Source: Pholis gunnellus (Eukaryota > Chordata > Actinopteri > Perciformes > Pholidae). Taken from it: 64,000 bases of DNA. Both the position numbers and the translations under genes were made by a program. The stretch covers positions 19,415,702 to 19,479,701 of the forward strand of contig OU342816.1 of NCBI GenBank assembly GCA_910591455.2, in the 5' to 3' direction. This document shows positions 24,371-36,194 of this stretch, one piece after another (within the stretch, counting starts at the first letter, position 1; each line of letters starts with the position of its first letter). The notes beneath the pieces were generated by a model. It ran no database searches, was not told where the DNA came from, and saw nothing but the letters and a program-made list of their open reading frames with translations.

Positions 24371-25158
24371 GGGTACATCCCAAGTCTCTTAATTGTCATT
24401 TCTTCGCTCCTCGCTTGAACCGGAAGTTGTTCTGCGCCGCCATATTGACAGCCGTCCCAAAGCCCTTATTTAGTTCGGAGGAGCGAGGATCGAGGAGAGA
24501 GGAGGGATCTCCGAGGAGCCATGAGCGAGGACCCACGAGAACAGCCTTCCATGAAGTGTTTTAAAGGCCGACACGCCCCCTCATTGTTCATGAGTTATCT
24601 GATTGGACGCTGCAGCCGATCGCACTGATACGATTTTTCTCAACATGTAAACGGTGAAGACGGATCGCAGATTAAACTCTAGTTTATATTTGATTAGTTT
24701 TCTGATCTGGTTTAAATATATGTTCATTGTAGACTGAACAACAGAAGGACCACAAACAACTTTCTTCATTTATTAGAAGGATTTGTCTTTTCATGGTCTG
24801 ATATTTCCCTCAATAACTTTTATTATGGATACAATTAAAGTCAGAGAGCTTTTTACGTAATTCATCATCATTTCATTCAGTCACGTGAGGCTGATCATTC
24901 CTGAGTGTTGGGTTTGATGAGTTTTATCATTTAAGCTGATCCAGCTGTGATCAGCTGATTCTCCGTCATCAGAAACAGACGTCGCTTCACGTGACGCAAC
25001 TGAGGAAAGGACGTCTCATGTCTGTTAAAACATATTTCCTCGACTCCTCTCTCCTCGCATGGTTTCCTCCATGCATCCCTGGTGGGAGGGACTAAGATGC
25101 AAGGTAAGGAAACAAGTGAGGGAAACGGGGAGGCAATTAAGAGTCTTGGGATGTACCC
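24371..25158. mobile_element. MITE with long inverted repeats, superfamily uncertain
   Basis: The left end GGGTACATCCCAAGTCTCTT and the right end, reversed, GGGTACATCCCAAGACTCTT match over about 25 bp with one mismatch. The flanks suggest ATG (3 bp) or, shifted inward by one base, CATGG (5 bp) as the duplication; the palindromic context makes it ambiguous. The interior is GA-rich near the left end and has no transposase frame. Confidence 0.7.
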
Positions 25159-25589
25159 ATGGACAGGAGACAACAATGGCGACTGCTAAAGAGGTTAGTG
25201 TAGAAACTGCAATAGCATCAGTTCTATCACAACTCGAGAGTATTTCTTCATAGAAAGAAGAGCAAAGAACTACACTGAAGTCTTTTCTCTATGGAAAAGA
25301 TGTTTTCGCTCTTCTTCCGACCGGCTTCAGCAAGAATTTGATTGACATATGGTGGACACTGTGGACGCCATTCGTGTTTTACAGTAGCTGAAGGTAGGGA
25401 TGCTACTGCTGGATGTCAGAGTTCTTCATTCTTTATAAACTTCCACCAGAAATGTTAATTATTTTATTACATTATTTTCCAGTGGGATATTAATGACTTT
25501 ATACAGTGACCTTGCCATTGTAAACATTACTGTCCATTCTTATCCACAAGAAAAAAAGAAATAAGCTTACTCTTGAAATGTAACTTTCT

Positions 25590-26434
25590 TTATCATGTTT
25601 TAAATCTTGACTAGATACATTGCATCAGACAAAGGACTTGTCTCTGTTCTTGTCTTGTTAGACCTTAGTGCTGCATTCGACACCATTGACCATTACATCC
25701 TGTTGCAGAGACTAGAACATTATATTAGCATCAAAGGAACCACACTAAACTGGTTTAAATCCTATTTCTCTGATCGTTCACAGTTTGTATATGTAAACGA
25801 TGAAACCTCGATGAACACCAACGTTAGTCATGGAGTTCCACAAGGTTCTGTGCTTGGACCAATTTTGTTCACCTTATGTATGCTTCCTTTAGGCAATATT
25901 ATCAGAAAACACTCTATAAACTTTCATTGTTATGCAGATGATACTCAATTATATCTATTGATCAAACCAGATGAAACCAACCAGCTCACTAAACTTCAAG
26001 CATGTCTTAAGGACATAAAAACCTGGATGACCTGCAACTTCCTGATGTTAAACTCAGACAAAACTGAAGTTATTCTACTAGGCCCAGAACACCTCCGAAA
26101 TCAGTTATCCAATGATATAGTTTCTCTAGATGGCAGCGCGCTGGCATCCAGCAGCACCGTAAAGAATCTGGGAGTTATCTTTGATCAGGATTTATCTTTT
26201 AACTCCCTGATAAAACAAACTTCAAGGACTGCCTTTTCCCCCTACATAACACAAATCAGGCTGTCTCAAAGCAGTCTCTTAAATCTCTCCAGTTGATTCA
26301 GCAATGCTGCAGCACGTGTACTAACAAAAACTAAGAAAAGAGATCATATTACTCCTGTATTAGCTTCTCTGCACTGACAGAAATCAGAATCCTTCTCCTC
26401 ACCTACAAAGGCCAGGAACCATCATATCTTAAGG
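25590..26434 (+). pseudogene. L2-type LINE reverse transcriptase fragment
   Basis: An open frame at 25607-26296 contains the ordered RT motifs VLLDLSAAFDTIDH, HGVPQGSVLGPILF, CYADDTQLYL and LNSDKTEVILLG. Further C-terminal sequence (LLTYKGQEPSYL) follows in other frames up to 26434. It is a truncated copy of the same broad group as the element at 5-12 kb but in the opposite orientation. It is cut at its 3' side by an LTR-derived sequence starting at 26435. Confidence 0.85.
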
Positions 26435-26742
26435 TGTAAGAAGATTGTAGAAAAGAATGAAAGCATAAAAGTATACCATTAAAACATATAACCTGTTTGA
26501 TTTAAAAGTATAACCGTTACAAAATATAACCTGTTTGATTTAAAAGTATAACCGTTACAAAATATAACCTGTTTGATTTAAAAGTATAACCGTTACAAAA
26601 TATAACCTGTTTGATTTAAAAGTATAACCGTTACAAAATATAACCTGTTTGATTTAAAAGTATAACCGTAAAAAATATAACCTGTTTGATTTAAAAGTAT
26701 AACCGCTACAAAATATAACCTGTTTGATTTCATGATATAAGT
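26435..26742 (+). mobile_element. retrovirus-like LTR fragment (U3 part)
   Basis: The first 40 bases (tgtaagaagattgtagaaaa...) match the beginning of the longer LTR-like sequence at 48261-49085, followed in both places by tandem AAGTATAACC-type repeats. Only the start of the LTR is present. It is cut at 26743 by a hAT-type end. Confidence 0.5.
26464..26731 (+). repeat. 38-bp minisatellite, about 7 copies
   Basis: The repeat unit contains AAAAGTATAACCGTTAC and ATATAACCTGTTTGATTT. Successive CCTGTTTG starts at 26492, 26530 and 26568 fix the period at 38 bp. One unit has a 4-bp deletion. Diverged copies of the same motif occur at 48286-48420. Confidence 0.92.
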
Positions 26743-27300
26743 CAGTGGTTCTCAAACTGTGGGGCGCGCCCCTCTAGTGGGGCGCAGCGGTATTGCAGGT
26801 GGAGCGCAGGAGGAATTCAGAATCTTTTTATTTCAAGAACTTTATTCATACTTGCGAAATTTGCCGTTTTTAATCAAAATATATCATCCACGTGAATCGT
26901 GTAGATCCGTAGAGGTTTTTTTGTTTTGGGGCTGGGGTCAACTGGCCAGCCAGCGTTTCTCAGGTTGGAGTGAGACGAAGAGAAAAGGTGATGCCATGAT
27001 CTTCACAATAAAACCTCTTTGATGTGACGTGTCGAGTCTTGGCCAATCAGCGTTAAGATGTCTACATCGTCTTTCCCTCCGTTAAAGTTATGTTCCGTTA
27101 CATTTCAGACTTGCTGGGTTAAGTTAACGTTCACTGCATGCGGAACTCTGTGGACTGTTAACGTTTGTTATTATCGCGATTTAGGAGGAAAAAACGTAAC
27201 GTGATGAAACATGAAGCCCCCCCCCCCACGTGTTTCGGTTCAGTTCACGCGGTAAATAAAATTCTTCGCAAATAAAATTGGCGAAGAATGGTTTCTAAAA
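26743..27300 (+). mobile_element. hAT-type element, left end only
   Basis: It starts CAGTGGTTCTCAAACTGTGG, a common fish hAT terminus, immediately after the LTR fragment. No matching right end or duplication was found downstream, so the extent is a guess. Confidence 0.4.
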
Positions 27301-27949
27301 CTGGACTGAAATTTTGTTATTCCAATAATAAATATACCAATAAAATGCAGCAGTATATTTCATCTACTGTACTAGCATTTTCAACAATACCAACACAAAC
27401 ATGTACCAAAGTTAAGGATAATTCTGTCGCATAGGCTTTACTTTATTTAACGTCACTATAGACTGATAAGCAGCCAACAGTGGAATTGCTATGAGAGGAA
27501 ACGTTTGCGCTAAGCAAGTAGATGACAGAATGCTCAGTTAATAATCATATCTACTGTACCAATCCAAGGCCGCAAGCCTGAGAGAAGCCCAGTGACCTAC
27601 AATATACTGTGGGAGAGAAGTACTACAGCACTGGGTCAAATCACCCAGGCTCTGGTTACACAACCACATTAGAGGAGTGTGAGCACAATTGGAGCATTGT
27701 TTGGTGTGCATGAAGCCTGAGGTGAGAGTAAATTATTTTCTTTTCATTTTTGTTCACTGAGCTCACTGTGAACTACTGTACTGCTTAACTTACTTTGTTT
27801 GCTAAAATGTAATGGACTAAAGTTAAAGCACAATACTTGGGGCACAAATACATTCCAATAACCAGTTTAAGAAGTAGCAAATCAGTAAATGAAGGCTAAA
27901 TGATTGTCGCAAAGGGGCTCTTCATTCACCACCAGCACCAGACAATAGA
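27301..27949. other. unassigned
   Basis: No gene or bounded repeat recognised. Confidence 0.35.
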
Positions 27950-30650
27950 ATTGGGGAAGAACAAGGGTGGAGGTGTCTGCTTCATGATCGACATCCACTG
28001 ATGCTGAAATGTGGAGATCATTTCTACAGCCTGTTCTCCTAACCTAGAGCACCTTGAGATGCCATCCTCATTACTCCAAGGGAGTTAACATTGGTTGTTC
28101 ATTCCCCCACACACTGATGGCAGCCAAGCATTGGACGAACTGTATGGAGTTATCCACATGGCCGACACCTAATGGCTGGAGGCTGCTTTTATTTTGGCCA
28201 GGGATCTCAACAATGCCAAGCTGAGAAAAGTGGTAACAAGCTCGACCAAGTCTACATTCCAGGAAAGATATAAGGCCCTGCCTGGTACCCCGTTTAGTAA
28301 ATTAGATCACGCCTCAGTTGTACTTGCCTGCCTATAGGGCCAATAGTATAGGCTCCGGTCTTGGCTACATTACATTACATTACAGTGATTTAGCAGACGC
28401 TTTTATTCAAAGCGACTTATAATAAGTGTATTCAACATAGGTATTCAAGAGAACTACAAGTCACCAGAAGTCATAAGTGCATCTCCTTTTTTAAACAAGC
28501 ATCTACGAGCATAAACCAGAGCAAACGTACAGAGCAGAAACAAACGAAAACAATAAGTGCAACAAACTAGTATGAATACAATAAGTGCTAAGTGGAAGGC
28601 TCAGGGTAGTACTTCTTGAAGAGGTGAGTTTTTAACCTGCGCCAAAGATGGGCATTAATTCCTGACGTAAGTGGGAAGGTCATTCCACCATTGTGGGGCC
28701 AGGACAGAAAACAGCCGTGACCGGGTTGATCGGCCGCAGGGACCTCTGAGCGATGAGGCAACCAATCGCCCCAAAGCAGCAGAGCGAAGTGGTTGTTCGG
28801 GGGTATAGGGCTTGACCATGGCCTGGAGATAGGAAGGAGCTGTTCCTTTCACTGCCCTGTAGGCTAGCACCAGAGTCTTAAACTGGATGCGAGCGCTTAC
28901 AGGTAGCCAGTGTAGGAAACTAAAGCACTTTGGGAGAATACAGTAACATATGGTCTGGACTAAGAACTATCACAGACTACAAAAGGAAACTACAGGATCT
29001 ACATCTCCCAAATTAACTGAACACCTCTCTGTGCATTGAGAGTTACGACTGAGGACCTCTCAGTAATATCCTTCAAAAGTGTTAACCTACACAAGGCACC
29101 TGGACTTGATGGCATCCCTGCCAGCTGCCGGGTCCTCAATGTGCGTGTAGATTAACTGGTGGATGTCTTCACAGGCATGTTCAACCTTTCACGGCTTCAG
29201 TCTGTAGTACCCAAGTTTCAAAAGGACCATCATTGCCCCTGTCCCCAAAAAGACTCATGCCCTCTACCCAAACCACTGCCCAGTAGCATTCAGTGGAAGT
29301 GGCCCATTTGAGAGATCATTAGATTCAGTCCCGTAGAGGAGCTGTAGTTTCATCTGTCCAAACTGTTTTCACATGATTTCACTAATTTAACCAGCTGGAA
29401 GTAAGTAGGCAGCAGAAAAAGGGAAATATGTTCTGACTCTCCAAAGTGGGGGCAAGGGATGGCTATTTACCTTCTTCTTACCAGAGTCTTGAGTTATGTT
29501 GGCGTGGTAAACAGTCTGCCCCTCAAGTGCAATAGCCTAAGTCTTACTTCACTCATTTTATTTTCCAGTGACTAGGCATTAGCCAGAAGCAGGCCTGGTA
29601 GTGGACTAGCCCTGGCTTAGCTTTGCTCTTATCCCGACTATTCTCCCTCCTTTTCTGGGGTGGTCACATGGCTTCCGGTGGTATTTGGGCCAGCTGGTCT
29701 AACTGGATGGTCAAAAGATTTCGTGGGCAGTGATCGTCTCAAAATCTGCAGCACTTTCCAATGTTGCTGAGTTATTTTTTGTCGTAAATGTAGCAACATT
29801 TATGGGAGCTACTTGACGCCCCATCTACATGCGCTACAGTCACTATGGTAACATGAAGCTCAGAGACCTGAGACTCAACACAGCCATCTTTGACTGGATC
29901 CTGAACTTCCTGACGGGCAGACCCCAGGCTGTGCAAATGAGCACTACCACATCCTCCACCCCGACTCTAAACACCGGTGCCCCTCAGAGCTGCATGTTAA
30001 GTCCTCTCTTGTACCTCGTTGCTCAAACACGACTGCCTGGACACACGCAACTCCAAAAAGTTTGCTGACGACACGGCTGTCATTGGCCTGATTATCAACA
30101 ATGAGCACAACAACCTTCATCTCAATTCTAGCAAATCATAGGATCTGATGTGGACTATAGGAAACAATAAAGAGTAGCACATGCCCCATCATCCTCATCA
30201 CTGAGACAACAGTGGAGAGAGTCAGCAGCTTCAGGTTCTGCGGGGTTCACATCAGCGAGGAACTGACCTTGACTCACCACACTGACACAATGACAAAGAG
30301 AGCGAGAAAAATGCTATGTTCCTTCTCCACTGGCTGAGTCCTGGAAACTTCTACAGGTTCATTATTGAAAGTATCCTGACCGGCTGCATCATTGCCTGGT
30401 GTGGCAATTGCACTGCCATCAACCAGAAGGTGGTGAAAACGGCCCAGCACATCACCAGGACAGAGCTGCCATCGATGGAAGACCTCTATACCTAGCGGTG
30501 AGGGAAGAAGGCCAACAGGGTCATCAGAGACCCCAATCACCCCAGCCACATATTGTTCTGCCTGCTGCCAGCAGTATCCGGTCCCGCACCACCAGGCTCA
30601 GCGACAGTTTCATTTATTTTCTAATAACTACAACCCCATTATTTTAGCTG
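27950..30650 (+). pseudogene. decayed LINE (jockey/I-like group), interrupted by a second LINE tail
   Basis: Scattered frames preserve the order endonuclease then RT. Endonuclease-like wording (ALDELYGVIHMAD, RDLNNAKL, YKALPGTPFSKLDHASVVL) lies at about 28120-28330. RT wording follows: HKAPGLDGIPA near 29095, FDWILNFLTGRPQAVQ and LNTGAPQSCMLSPLLY at 29890-30025, KKFADDTAV-like remains near 30060, and the C-terminal region to 30640. It is full of stops. The unrelated minus-strand LINE tail at 28365-28925 sits between the endonuclease and RT parts. The stretch 29400-29820 has no LINE similarity that I can see and may be another insertion. Confidence 0.65.
28365..28925 (-). mobile_element. 3' end of a LINE (L2-like), 5'-truncated
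   Basis: On the minus strand a C-terminal RT tail is readable (LHWLPVSARIQFKTLVLAYR, then GTAPSYLQ and RLFSVLAPQWWNDLP). It is followed by a 3' UTR with AAGCGTCTGCTAAAT and a terminal run of short TTACA repeats at 28370-28385. This 3' tail is a highly conserved teleost LINE/SINE tail, and another copy is at 38755-38862. Confidence 0.8.
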
Positions 30651-33600
30651 CAGAACTATTTTCTGTTTTAGATTCTTGCTACATATATTTATTCAGTCCC
30701 AAAAAATTGTTTTGATAGAGCCTGTGCTGTGCATTACAAGTAAGTTATGTTAATGAGTAAAGAAAAGGACCTTTTGGTCTGGATGTACATATGTTTGCAG
30801 GGCTTGAAATACCATGGGCATAAACAAGGTATGAAAAATGAAAATGTTTAGCTGTGCATGTAATTCTCAGCTCTATTTGCACTAGTGTATAACTTGGTAC
30901 ATATGTTGTGCAGCACTGCTAACGCTCCCGCATTGACTGTGAGACTCACACAGTTGAAACTTCTCTCACTCTCACGACACACATCCATCTTCTCATGCAA
31001 TGAAAAATAAATGTATAACTGCGAAAAGAAGACACTGACAGCGCACAAAGAGACAAGACAGAGCAGTACAGCACAGCAGCAGTGTGCTTTTGGTACATTC
31101 TCTTTTTTCATTTCAGCCTAACACTGATTACAAAGTGTAGTCTGGAATACAGAAAAGGAAGAGAGGGGTTGAAGGAGTTCATTTAATCATGTTTTGAAAC
31201 GTGAGTAGATTTGTATAGAAATCTATACAAATCGAAAAAAATGGTATAAAAAGGTTTTTGTTAGCTCTGCAACAACACATGCATTATAAGTAATACATTA
31301 GTGTATGATACATATCATTTACTAGTAACATGTTTGTCATGTATTTTGATGTGCAGCTCGAGGAAATCTCACATTAGTCACACTTCACAGTACTCAAAGG
31401 AGAAAATGATGTTTCATTCATCATGTCAAGTTGCTAATTTTGTACTTATTGGCGATCAACATAATTAACCAATTCCTTTTCTTGATTAAGCCTGATGAAG
31501 TCAGCACACCATAAACACTGCACACTCTCCTCCTGTAGTGCAAAGCCTCTCAACATTGGGGTTTGTAGAATGCTGTTGCTGTGGGGCTGGTCGGGCTGAG
31601 CTGTGTGCAAAGCATCACTGCTCACGTGTGGTGTTGTCATGCTCCACTGAGAGGATCCCTTCTCTATGATGTTCACTACAGCAGAATCGAGATGAGATGG
31701 AAATGTGGGTTGGCATGGCCAAGGGCCGATTCAGAGCCTCTGTGCAGATTTAGTGTGGAATCTCCTAGCCGTTGTGTGCACTGACCTCTTTCTGTGGCTA
31801 CAGTTAGACTCTCTTCCCCCATTCTCTGCTACAGTCCTAATTCCTACGGACAGTAGGAGGGAGAGCTGAGCTGTGGGGAAAAGAAAAGCACCTGCCCTCT
31901 GTTTTTCTCTCTATAATAGTCAAACACACACATCTGTTGTCATCTAATGTTTTTTTTTAGCTTCAGTGTGTCAAACTCTTTTTAGGTGAACAATGGATTT
32001 TGTAGTCACAGACTGTCTGGGTGTTATTCATGGGATTACATGGAATAATTCTAGGGCCCTAAAAAGACCAGTGGCTATAGTCTGGGAATTAGATTTACTG
32101 TAGTTGATGCCTTTTGATTCTTAATAAGTTTTCATCTAGGTAATTGTTCTAAATCATATTAATCAGGCACGGCACAAGAGAGATTTTGCGTATGTAAATT
32201 CTATAAAAGCCTGTACGTGATGATAAGGGCTGGAAGAGTGGCATCAGAGCAATATTCAACTCCAGTGACATGAAAACAGATCTCAGAACAGTTAAAGAAG
32301 GAAACAGTGATCACAGCAAGAAATATATTAACACCTCCTTTTAAACTGACTGATGCAGACAAACACGTTCATTCATTTCAAAACCAGTGGATGGAAGTAG
32401 AGGGGAAAGCACTTCACCAGGGACAGAAGAGATGGGGAGAGACAACAGAGTTGAGGTCTGAATGACCTCAGTGGACAGTTTGACTGTTTAAGCTGTATCA
32501 CAGTCAGGAGAATCAGCACACATATTTGAAGTGATTACTAGGAACATTTTAATAATTGTCACGTCCGTGAAGCTGTACTGAGAAACCACAGTTAGAAAAA
32601 CCTAAGAGCTGAGAGTGATTCACAGTAAGAGCCATGAATAACTCACTGAAGCTAAATGACTTTTGTTTCCCATTAATTCTGTTGACTGCACTGTTCCCCT
32701 GCCACATACTAACCCGCCTGTCATTTCAGAGGCAGCCACTCCCTCCTGCCCTGCAGTGACTCCTTTCCTGACACATCACCTGACCTCCCCGCTCCCCGAC
32801 TCAGCTGCTTCCTGTTTCCCTCATCATACCAGCCCATCACCATTCATTCCCTGCCAGATTGTCTACTTTTCTTCCACCTTCGCCTTTAACTGCCTGAGTC
32901 TTGGATTGATGATCCTGAGCCCGCCCCTTCTCAGATATGTTTGCCTGTTCTTACTGCCTTCTTATGTTTGAACAAAAATCAAAACAAAAAGTACTGAACA
33001 TCAAGTTTTAAAGTAGCTACAATGTTTGGCAACATTATCTTACCACAAAGTCATTATCAACACCTCTGGCTTCACAGTTAAGAACTACCACTGCAGCATG
33101 CAGGCAGTAGCGTACTATCAGCAGCAGCTTAATGAAACCAAACAAACCAAAACCAAAACCAGCTGCCGGGAAAGAACTCAGGCCAGACTGAAATATCTGT
33201 AGTTCACATAAAACGCGAAGCAACATTTTTGTGTGGCACAATTATATACAGTTTCAATACAAAGACATGAATAGATGCGACTGTGACAAATCAGCCTTGA
33301 CATTCTTCTTCTGTTGTCACTGACATCCTAAAGTTGTTGAATCAAAAAAATAATCGTAGCTGTCTGTTGTTTGTGTCTAAACCATAGACTGTCTTTAGTA
33401 GAAACAATAATGGTGCTGCCTATTTATGACTAGATTACGCTATTTGAGTGCGGATGTAACAGCTGCAATGTTAGCATTATTTGCCTGTCATCTTGCAGAC
33501 AGACCTGCCAAAGCATGAATTCAGACTTTTTACAAATCAACACCATTATATCGTTATTTCAGCATTCTTTTTATCTGTTTATTGCAATTAAATCACAGCA

Positions 33601-34104
33601 AAATCAGTACAGTGAACGCGAAAATGGAAAAAATTGGTTTTGCGTTTGGAATGAACACATCCTTTGCTGGGGTGGCTCGCTAATTGCGGGCGAATGAAAC
33701 AAAGCTCCTGTTAAAAATGAACAAATCTACTGATAACAGCACATTAAATGCCTGTAATGAATGAAGGGTGGTACATGGATGCAGAAATATAACAGGAGCT
33801 GTAAATATGGCCTCATTAAGCCCCAGTAAGCATTAACACAGCTTTGAGGGATGCAGATAGGAAAACAAAACTGGGCTAGCACTGCTTTTCAAAAAAATTT
33901 AAATAATTTCCTCACTTGACAGTTTTTAGACAAACACAACCAACAGTGGACTCCTCATCCCATAGGATTCTCCTCCATCAGGTACTATAGCAAACAATAA
34001 TACAGAGAGCAGCACAGGATAATACTCAGAAGTACTACTTAAAATGAGCAACTGTCAACATCCTAGTGTTCCCTCTGAAGCAAACAGAGTGGTCTGCAAC
34101 CTAC
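30651..34104. other. dlg2 intron downstream of the first exon
   Basis: No bounded element recognised. There is a 12-bp perfect inverted repeat with a 2-base loop at 31208-31233. The pyrimidine-rich segment 32660-32960 resembles a dispersed repeat also hinted at near 38290-38400 (ctgccagattgtcta is shared). Confidence 0.4.
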
Positions 34105-34203
34105 CTTGCATCCAAACATCAACGACAAAGTGTTGTTGGTGCAGGCAACTTTGCAGTGGCACAGCACCGGGGTGCACTCTGGGCTTTTGACTATGGGAGA
34201 CAT
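34105..34203 (-). CDS. dlg2: dlg2 alternative first coding exon (cysteine-rich N-terminus)
   Basis: This exon encodes the N-terminal tail of one isoform of Dlg2 (PSD-93), a MAGUK scaffold that anchors receptors and channels at postsynaptic membranes. Read on the minus strand from the first ATG (34203), it gives 33 codons ending in CHCKVACTNNTLSLMFGCK, which I recognise as the N-terminal block of the mammalian Dlg2 isoform that begins MICHCK. The exon ends TGCAAG followed by GTAGGT, a consensus donor, in phase 0. The next recognised exon at 20266 also starts in phase 0, and in mammals this same block joins the same downstream exon. Cysteines of this kind are known palmitoylation sites in the family. 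The mammalian start methionine is replaced by valine here, so the reading frame starts 12 codons earlier (MSPIVKSPECTP). The mRNA start is not determined; a CT/CA-rich microsatellite lies upstream of the gene at 34376-34402. Confidence 0.88.
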
Positions 34204-36194
34204 TCCTGTAGAAAAGAGCCGTTGGACGGACTCTGCAGTAGCACAGCGCTTCAAGGCAGAAAGACGAACAGCCACAGTCGGACCAAACTAGAAAGCTAGA
34301 AAGAAGGTTCGCGCTTTATGAGAGTGAGGTTTTGCATACAGGCACTCTCACACTCTGTCCCCACCATACACACACACCCCCCCTCTCTCTCTCTCTCTCT
34401 CTGTGTCAAGAATGCCCACTGTCTCTATCCCTCTCCTCCTAACCATCCTCCTCCTCATGTTAGTCTCATTTCTGTGGAAGAAGGAACATATTACCAGAAT
34501 AATCTGCTATATCACTTGTCCTTAACTAGTGTGAATTTGCATTTAGGAAACAAAAAAAGGTCACTCTTTTTGTTTTATATTCATATACTGAGTATGTAGC
34601 TGCTGTGTACATGTAGCAGCAGGTCAACCAAGCGCTTTCCCTCAGTCTTGATGGAGGGCGCCCCCAGCTGGCCAACATTGCAGATTAAAACTGCAAACAG
34701 CTACTTTTGTGTCAAGTTTCCCATGAATATGAATATGTATTCATCATTTCTTTGTTTCAAAAGCCTGTGTTGGAATGCAGCTTTGTAAAGTCTAAATGTA
34801 TTGCCTGCCAGAATGATGCATTCATGCACAATTGTATTAATGTGAATACGCCAACTATAAATACTAAAATAAACATAACAAAAACACTTTCAAATGTTAC
34901 AACACTTTAGCGAATTTCCTTAACTATGGTTGGAGCACCTACCACTGGTCCCTATATGGGGTTGAAAATCTTGCTACGTCCTTTTGTTTTCCTCGTCATA
35001 CTGTAATCACTTGATATTAGTAATGTGGACGCCACAGACCCTGTTAAATACCTGCTTCTCCTTCACTCAAATGTTTCTGCAGTTAAACACGGAATGTTTT
35101 GCAGACCATCTGAGTGACCTGATGATGCTCCTGGTTGATGAGGTCATCCTGGACCCACCAGACTCCCAGTATGAGACTTCCTCTGAGGAGCAGGTGTCAT
35201 GCTTCAGTCAACCGATTTATATTTCCATTCCATTGGCCATAAACAAAGTGACTTACTTATCGTTGTTTTTTTTCTTTTACAATTTTGATGCGATTATTGT
35301 TTAAACAGGTGATATGAAACACATATTTGATTTGGTCCATTTAACATTCTGACTATGAAAATGTGAAAAAGCTTTATTAGTAATCCTTTACTTCAGCCAG
35401 GACATTTTCAGATTTATCAGATCAGCTCAAACAAGCAGCAGTGAAGTTCTGTTTAAACAATTAGTGTAGTTATATCCACGATAGAAGACCGGAAACACAG
35501 AGCAATCAGAGCAGACTGCGAGAATAATGTGTTTGTGAACATTAAAGCATGAAATCATTAGATGTGAGATGAGGGAAAGGGAGAGAATGATATATAATAT
35601 AATATATAATTATCCTCATACTGCAGCTGTATCATGTTTACACACTGTCTGTCAAAAAATGATAATAATAGCAACATGATAATATGATAAGTGGTGGCAG
35701 GCCACAGGTCATGTAAAGAATATAGTGCTTAGCTGACGGAATGAACACTTTGATAAGAACTTCATGTAGAGGTGGGCTCATAGTAAATGTTCAGTATTTA
35801 CGCACTGGGCTGAGTTGTAAAGGATCAACAGCTTCACTGACAGCCTGCATGTTAATACAAAAAACAGGAGAAAACAATGGCCTGATGCTTAACAAGGACT
35901 TCAATTCACATGGGACTGCTATAAGCTGAGGTGGTTTTGATTAGGCATTTACTGAGTAAAAGATGTTGGAATCTTAACTAGAGTATGCAGTCCAAATATG
36001 GGATTAACTATCAGAGATGCTCTGGTTGTATTTTGATCAATATATAATAAAACATATTCTGTTGGAATGTAGCTAAAGGATGTAATTTGAGAATGAGTCA
36101 GCCATGCTGCTGTTTTAGTTTGTTTCTGCAACATTGTTCTTTCAAAATAAACAGTCTTGCATAGTCTCTACAAGAAGGATATCCATATTACAAC
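34204..36194. other. region upstream of the dlg2 first exon
   Basis: The sequence just above 34203 should contain the 5' UTR and promoter of the isoform. A (CT)n microsatellite preceded by a C run is at 34376-34402. No clear TATA box was identified. A plus-strand candidate exon at 35083-35193 is described among the findings. The rest is unassigned. Confidence 0.4.
34376..34402. repeat. C-run and (CT)n microsatellite near the dlg2 first exon
   Basis: A run of C followed by about ten CT units, lying roughly 170-200 bp upstream of the dlg2 start codon in the gene's orientation. Confidence 0.85.

Noticed and set aside
32663..32971. 102-codon pyrimidine-rich open frame
   Set aside because: Likely part of a dispersed repeat; no splice context or known motif.
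34204..34275. Upstream extension of the dlg2 first exon to 34275
   Set aside because: The frame is open but begins at a GTG; the first ATG is at 34203.
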